Of a stretch of 5,358 bases of DNA, positions 1 to 5,358 are shown piece by piece (within the stretch, counting starts at the first letter, position 1; every line of letters starts with the position of its first letter). The notes under the pieces were generated by a model, which worked only from the letters and a program-made list of their open reading frames with translations, did no database searches and had not been told where the DNA came from. This DNA comes from Pseudomonadota bacterium (GTDB lineage: Bacteria > Pseudomonadota > Gammaproteobacteria > Burkholderiales > Burkholderiaceae_F): assembly GCA_023443095.1 (NCBI GenBank), contig JAEZVV010000023.1, forward strand, positions 1-5,358, written 5' to 3'. Both the position numbers and the translations under genes were made by a program.

Positions 1-1
1 T

Positions 2-952
2 GTCTTGGTGGGCCGAAACGGCGCGGGGAAGACGCGGTGCATTCAGACCTTGGTCAACGCTGTGCTGGGGCGACCTAGTGAGTCGTCGCCGCCCGGCATC
101 CTCAAGCGCACGGGCGCCAACCAGGACGAGTGGGACTTCGCCGGCCTGGTGTCGGTGTCCTTCAGCGCCTTCGACGAGTTCGAGGCGCCGCCAAACGTTG
201 CCAACCTTAAGCTCCGCGCTGGCTTTGTGGGCCTGCGAGGAAGTGAGATGGTGGATGGCCAGCTACGGGATGCGCTCAAGACGAAGGACGACCTGGCGAA
301 GGACTTCGTCAATAGCTTCATCGTGTGCCGGGAGGAGCCTCGCAGGACTCGATGGCTGAAGGCCGTCCGCACGCTGGCAACTGACCCGCTCTTCGCGGAA
401 GTTGACGTCGAACGCTTCCTTCAATACGAAGGAGAGGGTTGGCAGAACGCTGTTGCGCATGCGTTCAAGAGGTTCAGCTCGGGGCACTCAATCGTCCTGT
501 TGACCACCACGCGGTTGGTCGAGCTCGTTGACGAGAGGACCCTCGTCGTTCTGGATGAGCCAGAGGGACACCTACATCCGCCGTTACTTGCCGCTTTCGT
601 GCGGGCTGTCTCCGACTTGCTCGTGTCTCGCAACGGCGTAGCGCTCATTTCCACGCACTCGCCAGTGGTGCTTCAAGAGGTCCCGATGAGCTGCGTCTGG
701 ATGCTTCGCCGCACCAGAACTGTCGCAGCGGTTGAGCGCCCAAGCATGCAGACTTTTGGCGAAAGCGCTGGAGTCCTGACGCGGGAGATATTCGGGCTCG
801 AAGTCTCGAACTCTGGGTTTCACCAAATGGTGGCAGCTGTTGCCAACGAGCCGGGCCGACGATTTGAAGAGGTCGAGACTCGCTTCGCGGGCCAGCTTGG
901 CTCAGAGGCAAAGGTCTTGGCCCGCAGTCTCATCGCGCAGCGGCTCAACTGA
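2..952 (+). CDS. AAA/ABC-type ATPase, PtuA-like, N-terminus beyond window edge
   Basis: The frame is open to the left edge, and the first visible residues (VLV before the P-loop) are the first beta strand of an ABC/SMC-type ATPase, so the real start lies upstream. Counting from the TTG at 5, Walker A GRNGAGKT is at about 3-10, an ABC-signature-like FSSGH at 157-161, Walker B LVVLDEPEGHLHP at 180-192 with D184/E185, and the switch motif STHSP at 216-220 with H218. Only about 150 residues separate Walker A from the signature, so there is no long Rad50/SMC coiled coil. The DEPExHLHP plus STHSPVVLQEVP pattern is typical of defence-associated ATPases such as PtuA of Septu and of retron-linked ATPase-HNH pairs. 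The gene ends 11 bases before an HNH nuclease gene and is presumably co-transcribed with it. By family analogy I infer that it senses infection or nucleotide state and controls the nuclease. The ATPase fold is certain; the exact subfamily is not. An OLD- or RecF-like role is less likely because no TOPRIM domain follows. Confidence 0.88.
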   Translation, partial: VLVGRNGAGKTRCIQTLVNAVLGRPSESSPPGILKRTGANQDEWDFAGLVSVSFSAFDEFEAPPNVANLKLRAGFVGLRGSEMVDGQLRDALKTKDDLAKDFVNSFIVCREEPRRTRWLKAVRTLATDPLFAEVDVERFLQYEGEGWQNAVAHAFKRFSSGHSIVLLTTTRLVELVDERTLVVLDEPEGHLHPPLLAAFVRAVSDLLVSRNGVALISTHSPVVLQEVPMSCVWMLRRTRTVAAVERPSMQTFGESAGVLTREIFGLEVSNSGFHQMVAAVANEPGRRFEEVETRFAGQLGSEAKVLARSLIAQRLN

Positions 953-963
953 CGAAACGGGTC

Positions 964-1812
964 ATGAAGCGCCTGCCACTCCCCGCTTTCGAGGTGAAGG
1001 ATGCCGTGGAGCAATGTGCGACCGGAATCACCATCGCCGAGCGCTCCCAGGCACTGCTCGCGGCGCTACCCAGCTTCCAAGCCGCGGAGGCAACCTATAA
1101 GGCGCTAGCGCCGGCCGGTCAGCTGTTCCAGATTCCAACCAGCGACCAAGTCACGCCGCGGTTGTCTGGTGAACTTATGGGGACTATCTACAAGTCCCAT
1201 TTCGCCCGGGTTGGGTCGCCGTCTCGGGCGCTCTACGAGGCGGTTCGTTTCGCGCCGCCATATGGCCTATGTCCGATGTGCGGTCAGCGAATCGTGTCGA
1301 CCGTCGATCACTACCTGCCGCAGTCGCTGCATCCCATCTTCAATCTGACGCCTGCGAACCTTGTGCCGGCGTGCTCAGACTGCAACAAGGGCAAGCTGGC
1401 GAAGTTCGCACAGAGCGCCGAGGAACAGACGCTTCATCCGTACTTCGATGACCTGGGTAACGAGCGCTGGCTCGTCGTTGATGTCCGGGAAACGACGCCG
1501 CCTTCCATCGCCTATCACGTGCGACCACCTGCAGGGTGGGCGGCAGTTTTGGCCGCACGGGTGCAGCATCACTTCAAAGTGATGGGCTTGGCAGAACTCT
1601 ATGCGGCCCAGGCCGCGAGTGAACTCGCCGATATTTCCTTCAACCTCGCCGAGCTCATGAGGACCGGGGGACCCGCCTCGGTGCGCGCCCACCTACATGG
1701 TGAGTTTACAAGCCGGTATGCGAGAGACCCGAACTCTTGGAAGACCGCGCTCTACGAAGGATTGTGGGCCTCTGACTGGTTCTGCAATGAAGGTCACCTC
1801 TTGGTGAAGTGA
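964..1812 (+). CDS. HNH endonuclease, partner of the upstream ATPase (PtuB-like)
   Basis: This 282-residue protein carries a zinc-stabilised HNH (treble-clef) nuclease core in the middle: CPMC at C103/C106, DHYLP with D115 and the likely catalytic H116, NLVPAC with N132, then CSDCNKGK with C137/C140 and N141. The paired CxxC motifs would hold a structural zinc, while H116 and N132 would serve the metal-dependent cut of DNA or RNA. About 100 residues precede the core and about 140 follow it (TLHPYFDD, then RVQHHFKV, ending near SDWFCNEG). They match no enzyme domain I can name, but they resemble the flanks of HNH proteins I recall beside AAA ATPases in bacterial defence loci. The ATG at 964 is chosen because it lies just past the ATPase stop. 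The Shine-Dalgarno in front is weak, so translation may be coupled to the upstream gene. The nuclease call is firm. Its target and its assignment to Septu rather than a related ATPase-HNH system are inference. Confidence 0.88.
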   Translation: MKRLPLPAFEVKDAVEQCATGITIAERSQALLAALPSFQAAEATYKALAPAGQLFQIPTSDQVTPRLSGELMGTIYKSHFARVGSPSRALYEAVRFAPPYGLCPMCGQRIVSTVDHYLPQSLHPIFNLTPANLVPACSDCNKGKLAKFAQSAEEQTLHPYFDDLGNERWLVVDVRETTPPSIAYHVRPPAGWAAVLAARVQHHFKVMGLAELYAAQAASELADISFNLAELMRTGGPASVRAHLHGEFTSRYARDPNSWKTALYEGLWASDWFCNEGHLLVK

Positions 1813-2150
1813 GCCGATGACAGCTTCGTGGCCGAAAGCGTGAAACTGGCTACTTTCCGTGGACGACAGCATCCGCTGCAGAGCAGAAGCTCCATACTTC
1901 GAAAAGCACGTGCTCACGAAAGTTCGTTCATGAACGCCGACTTACCGTTCGAGACGCTTATCGATTCCGAGACGAATCCGACGCGATTGATGAATGTCGC
2001 CGGGAAACGGCCGGATAAGGAACAAAGGCGCACATCAAGCATGCGTGACTCGCGCGGCTAGTTATGGTGTGCGCTGGCACGGGGCGCAGACTTTGCGTTG
2101 GCTATGACGCAGGTCGTTGCTGCACCGTAATCGGGATGGCGTCTGTTTTT
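1813..2150. other. Gene-free stretch downstream of the ATPase-HNH pair
   Basis: I see no supportable gene here. The only open frame of note (1828-2061, + strand, GTG start) gives 77 residues without a recognisable domain, ribosome binding site or protein-like pattern. The stretch includes a perfect 10-base palindrome AGCACGTGCT at 1905-1914, inside an imperfect inverted repeat at 1896-1923 (ACTTCG against CGAAAGT). Base composition looks less GC-rich than the core genes to the right, in keeping with acquired or decaying DNA. No transposase fragment, tRNA or direct repeat was recognised. Confidence 0.5.
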
Positions 2151-2187
2151 GAGGGGTTCGACTTCGTGAGCCGAACCCCTTCTTAAG
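2151..2187 (+). terminator. Hairpin between convergent units, possible terminator
   Basis: AGGGGTTCG (2152-2160) pairs perfectly with CGAACCCCT (2172-2180), and a G-T pair at 2151/2181 extends the stem to ten pairs. The 11-base loop can form two further pairs (C2162-G2170, T2163-A2169) past an A-C mismatch. On the + strand the stem is followed by only a broken T run (TCTTAA), so it is a weak intrinsic terminator for the ATPase-HNH transcript. On the - strand no T tract follows, so it would not by itself stop transcription of the lipoprotein gene that ends at 2206. It could instead be a 3'-protecting hairpin. Confidence 0.45.
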
Positions 2188-2205
2188 TTCGATCCCGACC
2201 TTGTT

Positions 2206-3063
2206 TCAAATCGCCGTCGTTTCCGCTCCGCCTTGTTGGGCGGGAATGGTAAAGGTGCGCAGGCTGCCGCGGCTATGGACCTGGAAGTTGATGGCGCTGG
2301 TGAGGGGGGCGGTCTTCAGCTGCTCGATCAGGTCGTCGCGGGTCGGGGTCTCCACGCCGTTGAGCTTGACGATCACGTCGCCCTTGGCCAGGCCCGCGCG
2401 CGCTGCAAGGCCGTTGGGGTCCACCGTCACGACGTAGACGCCGCGCCCCTTGTAGCCGCTTTGTTTGGCGAGTTCGGTGCGCAGTTCGCTGATCTCGGCG
2501 CCCAGCTTCCAGCCGGTGGGCGCGGCCGCGCTGGGCGGGGACGCTGCCGGCTTGGTTGCGGCCGTGGCCGGTGGGCGGATGTCGAGCGCTTGCGGCGCGC
2601 CCAGGAAGCGGGCCACTTCCTCGTCGCTGGCGTCGCGGTCGACCTTGCCCACCGAGTTGGCAAAGCGCTGGATGCGCGAGAAGGACAGCTCGCGCAGGGC
2701 ACTTTCCTCGTCGTAAGTCAGCGTGGCCGAGGTGGCGCGAAAGACGTGCAAGGTATTGAAGTCGGTGTCGACGACGATGTAGTTGCGGCTGTAGCTATAG
2801 GTGGCCCAGCTCGTCGGCCGCCCCGCCTTGTCGACTCCTTTGCCCGAGAAAGCGGGTTTGCCAAAGCGCTGTTGGATCTGGACTTCCGGCGTTCCCAGCA
2901 CGAAAAGGCCGGGCAACTGGTCGGCGCGGATCGAATACAGCTCCTTCGGTCCGCCGTTTTCGGTGAGCTTGGGTTTGAACGCCTCGTGGTCGGACATGGG
3001 TGTGCCGCAGCCCGCGAGCAGCACGGCCAGCAGGCAGGCCAGGCCAAGAATCTTGCGCAACAT
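2206..3063 (-). CDS. Lipoprotein with C-terminal PDZ domain
   Basis: The product is about 285 residues. A short charged N-terminus (MLRK) leads into a hydrophobic segment and a lipobox LLAGC, with the lipidated cysteine at residue 19. The residue after it is Gly, not Asp, which predicts sorting to the outer membrane, periplasmic side. Residues about 40-130 include VLGTPEVQIQQRFGKP and SWATYSYS, a pattern reminiscent of the BamE/SmpA-OmlA fold (weak inference). An Ala/Pro-rich linker spans about 161-183. Residues about 185-275 form a PDZ domain (GRGVYVVTVDPNGLAARAGL, then KGDVIVKLNGVE) of the kind that binds exposed C-terminal peptides. No protease Ser/His/Asp triad is present, so it is a binding or scaffold protein rather than a DegP-type protease. 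The ATG at 3061-3063 is preferred over the GTG at 3067-3069, because AGGGAG lies 5 bases before the ATG and overlaps the GTG. The gene stands alone, convergent with the nuclease unit. Confidence 0.85.
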   Translation of the reverse strand: MLRKILGLACLLAVLLAGCGTPMSDHEAFKPKLTENGGPKELYSIRADQLPGLFVLGTPEVQIQQRFGKPAFSGKGVDKAGRPTSWATYSYSRNYIVVDTDFNTLHVFRATSATLTYDEESALRELSFSRIQRFANSVGKVDRDASDEEVARFLGAPQALDIRPPATAATKPAASPPSAAAPTGWKLGAEISELRTELAKQSGYKGRGVYVVTVDPNGLAARAGLAKGDVIVKLNGVETPTRDDLIEQLKTAPLTSAINFQVHSRGSLRTFTIPAQQGGAETTAI

Positions 3064-3068
3064 GAACA

Positions 3069-3074
3069 CTCCCT
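3069..3074 (-). promoter_or_regulatory. Ribosome binding site that fixes the lipoprotein start
   Basis: On the minus strand AGGGAG is followed by five bases (TGTTC) and then ATG. An in-frame GTG two codons upstream would overlap this site and leave no spacing, so the ATG is the real start. Confidence 0.7.
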
Positions 3075-3159
3075 GGGTAACACTGAAAGGACATCGGCCG
3101 GCGGGGCACTCGGCTGGCGCCTTGCTTGGGGCCTGGAGAGCATTCTGAGAGCCGGCGTC

Positions 3160-3182
3160 GACGCGGGCGCTAGACCCGCGTC
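3160..3182. repeat. Inverted repeat upstream of the lipoprotein gene
   Basis: GACGCGGG (3160-3167) and CCCGCGTC (3175-3182) form a perfect 8-base stem with a 7-base loop, roughly 100-120 bases upstream of the lipoprotein start. No T run follows on either strand, so it is not an intrinsic terminator. On the minus strand a TTGACG (3179-3184) overlaps it, but no convincing -10 box lies about 17 bases further on. It may be an operator or part of a structured leader. Confidence 0.35.
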
Positions 3183-3198
3183 AAGCCGGGCGCCGAGT

Positions 3199-3217
3199 CG
3201 AGCCGCAACTCGGCTCG
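3199..3217. repeat. Second inverted repeat in the same intergenic region
   Basis: CGAGCCG (3199-3205) and CGGCTCG (3211-3217) pair perfectly around a 5-base loop. An alternative pairing, CCGAGT (3193-3198) with ACTCGG (3208-3213), uses overlapping bases, so two exclusive hairpins are possible. No T tract follows it. The function is unknown. Confidence 0.3.
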
Positions 3218-3234
3218 CGTGTCGCAAAACCGCC

Positions 3235-3272
3235 AAAAACAAAGCGGGCCTGAGGCTTCAGGCTCTCGCTTT
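3235..3272 (-). terminator. Second minus-strand intrinsic terminator
   Basis: AAAGCG (3241-3246) pairs with CGCTTT (3267-3272) and GCCTGA (3248-3253) with TCAGGC (3258-3263). A small internal loop separates the two stems and GGCT forms the hairpin loop. Read on the minus strand, the stem is followed by G and then five T (complement of A5 at 3235-3239). It lies about 70 bases beyond the main operon terminator, so it is either a backup stop that insulates the lipoprotein gene or the terminator of a short RNA made from 3273-3343. Confidence 0.6.
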
Positions 3273-3343
3273 CTCGCGGGGGTGAAGGAGCGGTTGCTGT
3301 CGGTGGCCAGGATCGAAGCGGCCTAGCCGCCACTCCGGGTCGC

Positions 3344-3374
3344 AAAAAAGGGCGCAGTGTCTGCGCCCTTTTTT
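3344..3374 (-). terminator. Strong intrinsic terminator of the thrB operon
   Basis: GGGCGCAG (3350-3357) and CTGCGCCC (3361-3368) form a perfect 8-base GC-rich stem with a 3-base loop, flanked by six A on the left and six T on the right. The symmetry makes it functional in either direction. It begins 15 bases beyond the stop of the membrane protein gene, so its main job is to end the minus-strand operon. Confidence 0.9.
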
Positions 3375-3389
3375 ATTCCAACCGCCGCG

Positions 3390-4169
3390 TCAGCCGGCGG
3401 GCGGCTCGTCCCTGACGAAAACCGTGCGCCACATTGGCCACAGGGTCGAATACGCGACGGCGCTCATCACCAGGGCCACCGGCGTCATGATGAGCGAGGC
3501 GTAGGCCCCGCGCAGGCCCGACAGGCTGACGATCTGCGCGGCGACGAAGGCGCCGGCAATGATCACCCCGAGCAGCAGCCCGCCCACCACCAGGAAGGCG
3601 CTGCGGTTGCGCCAGCAGGCGAAGAAGCTGAAAAAGAGGCTCTTGGCGAGGGTCATTTTCTCCCAGGCCACGAGCAGGGGCGAGAACCAGGTCAGCATCA
3701 GCGCCGGCACGTAAAGCAGGACGCCGGTCGCAAATGCGCCCCAGGGCAGGTTGGCCATCACGCTGGCGGTGTCGATCTGGCCGTCGACGATTTTCCATTG
3801 CTCGACCTCGTCGGCGGCGAGCAGGGCAATGCAGATGTTGACCGCCAGCATCAGGCCGGCATGGATCATTCCCAGGCGCAGCAGGCTGCCGCGGGCTTCG
3901 GGCGCGCGCCAGCCTTCGAGCAGCAACTGCGGGCGGGGCGCGACGTTGCGTTCGGCATCGCGCCCGGCTGCCGCCAGCGCCACCGTACCGAAGGGCACGA
4001 TCACGGCGGCAAGCGCCACCCCTACCAGCGGCAGGTTGGAGAGCACCAGCAGGATGAACAGGTAGGAGATGACGAGCCCGGTGAAACCCATGGGCTGACG
4101 TCGAAAAAGCGCGAGTCCGGCGCGCAACCAAGCGAGGCCCGCGCTGGCGGGCAGGGTTTGTGCATGCAT
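3390..4169 (-). CDS. BPSS1780-type integral membrane protein
   Basis: The product is 259 residues and strongly hydrophobic, with about six membrane segments near residues 28-45, 48-68, 97-118, 143-164, 192-215 and 224-245. A hydrophilic loop around 70-95 carries GRDAERN and ends in LLLEGWRAPEARG. The region FSPLLVAWEKMTLAKSLFFSFFACWRN (about 162-188) resembles the most conserved part of the BPSS1780 family as I remember it, a betaproteobacterial inner-membrane family of unknown function. It follows thrB after 33 bases on the same strand and precedes a strong terminator, so it is probably the last gene of that operon. The ATG at 4167-4169 has no clear Shine-Dalgarno, and a second ATG four bases on is out of frame. 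No catalytic residues or transport signature can be seen. The family call is from memory of sequence pattern and context. Confidence 0.8.
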   Translation of the reverse strand: MHAQTLPASAGLAWLRAGLALFRRQPMGFTGLVISYLFILLVLSNLPLVGVALAAVIVPFGTVALAAAGRDAERNVAPRPQLLLEGWRAPEARGSLLRLGMIHAGLMLAVNICIALLAADEVEQWKIVDGQIDTASVMANLPWGAFATGVLLYVPALMLTWFSPLLVAWEKMTLAKSLFFSFFACWRNRSAFLVVGGLLLGVIIAGAFVAAQIVSLSGLRGAYASLIMTPVALVMSAVAYSTLWPMWRTVFVRDEPPAG

Positions 4170-4202
4170 GCGGCTGATTTTACGGCCCTTGGCCGCCGGT
4201 GT

Positions 4203-5183
4203 TTACGCTCCGCCCGGCCAGGGCAGGTCGCGGGAGGTGCGGCGCAGCCGCAGGATGGACTCGAAATGCGCCGGGTTCTTGGGTGTGAGCAGTTCGGCCG
4301 CGCGCGGCAGATGCAGGTCGTAGAGGCGAGAGACCCAGAAACGCAGGGCGGCGGCACGCAGGGCGCTGCGCCAGCTTTGACGCTCGACCTCGGTCAGTGG
4401 CCGCACGGTGTGGTAGGCCTCGATCATGGCCTGGGCGTGTTCCGGCTTGAAGCGGCCGTCGGTGGGCTGGATGCACCAGTCGTTCATGGTGACCGCCAGG
4501 TCGAACAGCCAGGCGGTGTTGCCGGCGAAATAGAAATCGATCACGCCGCCGATGCGTTCGTCGGTCGCGCCCGGGTTCTCGATCAGGGCGTTGTCGCGGA
4601 ACAGGTCGGCGTGCACCGCGCCCTTGGGCAACTGTTCGAAAGCGGCGCTGCGGGTGAACTGGTCCTGGAACACCACTTCCTCGGCGAGCAGCTCGAAAGT
4701 TTCGGCCGGCAGGAAGGGCTCGAGGCGGGGGGCGGTGTCTTTCCACCAGCCGATGCCGCGCAGGTTGGGCTGGAAGTGCGGGAAGTCGGTCGCGGCCAGG
4801 TGCAGGCGGGCCAGCATCTCGCCCATCAGCGCGCACTGGTGGACGCTGGGCGCCTCGACGTCGCGCCCCGGCAGGCGCGGCACGATGGCGAGCGGCTTGC
4901 CGGCAAAACTCGACATCAGCTGACCCGTGTGGGTGAGCTGCGGCCTAGGCACGGGCAGGCCGCGCACGGCGAGGTGCTGCATCAGCTCGAGGTAATAAGG
5001 CAGCTCGGCGAAGGAGAGCCGCTCGAAGACCGTGAGCACCCAGGCGCCGCCGGTGGTCTCGAGGAAGTAGTTGGTGTTTTCGATCCCGGCGGGGATGCCG
5101 CGCAGGGAGATGAAGTCGCCGAGCTCGTAGTGCGCAAGGATCTCGCGCGCCTCACCCGGCGTGATTGCCGTAAAAACTGCCAC
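4203..5183 (-). CDS. thrB: Homoserine kinase (aminoglycoside-phosphotransferase-fold ThrB)
   Basis: This cytoplasmic enzyme phosphorylates L-homoserine with ATP to O-phospho-L-homoserine, the penultimate step of threonine biosynthesis. The 326-residue protein has the kinase-like layout of the alternative ThrB family rather than the GHMP-kinase ThrB of E. coli. An N-lobe nucleotide region has GIENTNYFLET at about 33-43. The catalytic loop is VHADLFRDN at 190-198, with D193 as likely catalytic base and N198 as metal ligand. A metal-binding IDF lies at 215-217, followed by FAGNTAWLFDLA. GIGWWKD (143-149) and the tail SRDLPWPG also fit the family. Translation starts at a GTG (5181-5183). The resulting MAVFTAITPGEA matches the usual N-terminus of this family, although no good Shine-Dalgarno is visible. 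It starts 22 bases after the stop of the upstream small gene, which fits an operon with translational coupling. A short hairpin (5193-5207) overlaps that junction. Confidence 0.93.
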   Translation of the reverse strand: MAVFTAITPGEAREILAHYELGDFISLRGIPAGIENTNYFLETTGGAWVLTVFERLSFAELPYYLELMQHLAVRGLPVPRPQLTHTGQLMSSFAGKPLAIVPRLPGRDVEAPSVHQCALMGEMLARLHLAATDFPHFQPNLRGIGWWKDTAPRLEPFLPAETFELLAEEVVFQDQFTRSAAFEQLPKGAVHADLFRDNALIENPGATDERIGGVIDFYFAGNTAWLFDLAVTMNDWCIQPTDGRFKPEHAQAMIEAYHTVRPLTEVERQSWRSALRAAALRFWVSRLYDLHLPRAAELLTPKNPAHFESILRLRRTSRDLPWPGGA

Positions 5184-5205
5184 GTGTGGAAGAGGGCGCC
5201 TGGCC

Positions 5206-5358
5206 CTAGAAGTCGAGTCGAAGGAAACGCGGAACGGTCAGGGTGCCGCTGGCTGAACCGGGCGTGCTGGCCGCGCCTTCGGCACGGTTTTCCATCACGT
5301 AGCTGCGTTGGGTGAGGCCGGGAGTGACGATCACCTCGGTGACCCGCTTGCCCTTGAC
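5206..5358 (-). CDS. C-terminal end of a small protein, perhaps DUF2782-like
   Basis: Only the last 50 codons and the TAG stop fall inside the window; the start lies beyond the right edge. The visible part reads VKGKRVTEVIVTP, then RSYVMENRAEG, a Gly/Ser/Ala-rich stretch, and ends in TVPRFLRLDF. A basic strand with RVTEVIVTP, a Y-containing strand and a final VPRFxxxDF-type tail are what I remember of the small DUF2782 proteins encoded between polA and thrB in betaproteobacteria, and the position just upstream of thrB supports this. No membrane segment or catalytic motif is visible in the fragment. That it is a gene end is well supported by frame, codon use and operon position. The family is tentative. 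Confidence 0.65.
   Translation of the reverse strand, partial: VKGKRVTEVIVTPGLTQRSYVMENRAEGAASTPGSASGTLTVPRFLRLDF

Noticed and set aside
1828..2061. Plus-strand open frame of 77 codons after the nuclease gene
   Set aside because: GTG start without a ribosome binding site, no recognisable domain, and irregular composition. More likely spacer DNA.
2151..2200. GGTTCGAC and AGTTCGAT stretches resembling the 3' end of a tRNA, as an integration site
   Set aside because: No cloverleaf can be drawn around them. The first is fully explained as one arm of the 2151-2181 hairpin.
2233..3285. Plus-strand open frame of 350 codons antisense to the lipoprotein
   Set aside because: Composition is Ala/Gly/Arg-rich without motifs, and it runs opposite a well-supported lipoprotein gene with lipobox and PDZ domain.
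3273..3343. Possible tRNA on the minus strand (TTCGATC resembles a T-loop)
   Set aside because: The flanking bases pair only as a short self-complementary GGCC. There is no acceptor stem, anticodon arm or CCA end.
3357..5315. Very long plus-strand open frame (652 codons) antisense to the membrane protein and thrB genes
   Set aside because: Its product is a Gly/Gln/His/Arg-rich low-complexity string with no domain, as expected from a frame opposite high-GC genes. The minus-strand genes have clear family motifs.

Overview
The window looks like a high-GC betaproteobacterial chromosome. The evidence is a minus-strand cluster in which a small secreted-type protein end precedes a homoserine kinase of the aminoglycoside-phosphotransferase fold and a BPSS1780-type membrane protein. 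I recall this arrangement, usually next to polA, from Rhodocyclales and Burkholderiales. Rhodocyclales (Azoarcus/Thauera-like) is my best guess, but the genus cannot be fixed from these sequences.

Layout. Bases 2-1812 (+ strand) hold a tight two-gene unit: an ABC/SMC-like AAA ATPase cut by the left window edge, then an HNH nuclease 11 bases downstream. Bases 1813-2205 contain no gene I can support, only a hairpin close to the next gene. Bases 2206-3063 (- strand) encode a lipoprotein with a C-terminal PDZ domain. Bases 3064-3389 are a structured intergenic region with two intrinsic terminators facing the minus strand. Bases 3390-5358 (- strand) hold a probable operon, read right to left: a small protein known only by its C-terminus, thrB, and the BPSS1780-type membrane protein. 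It ends in a strong perfect-stem terminator.

How the genes relate. The right half is ordinary core genome: threonine biosynthesis plus envelope proteins. The left half is accessory. A compact ATPase next to an HNH nuclease is the composition of Septu (PtuA/PtuB)-like anti-phage systems, so the pair is best read as a candidate defence module placed next to core genes. The two halves converge at about 2150-2205, where a hairpin marks the likely end of the module's transcript and perhaps the edge of the acquired segment. Nothing in the window shows an integrase, transposase, tRNA or CRISPR array.
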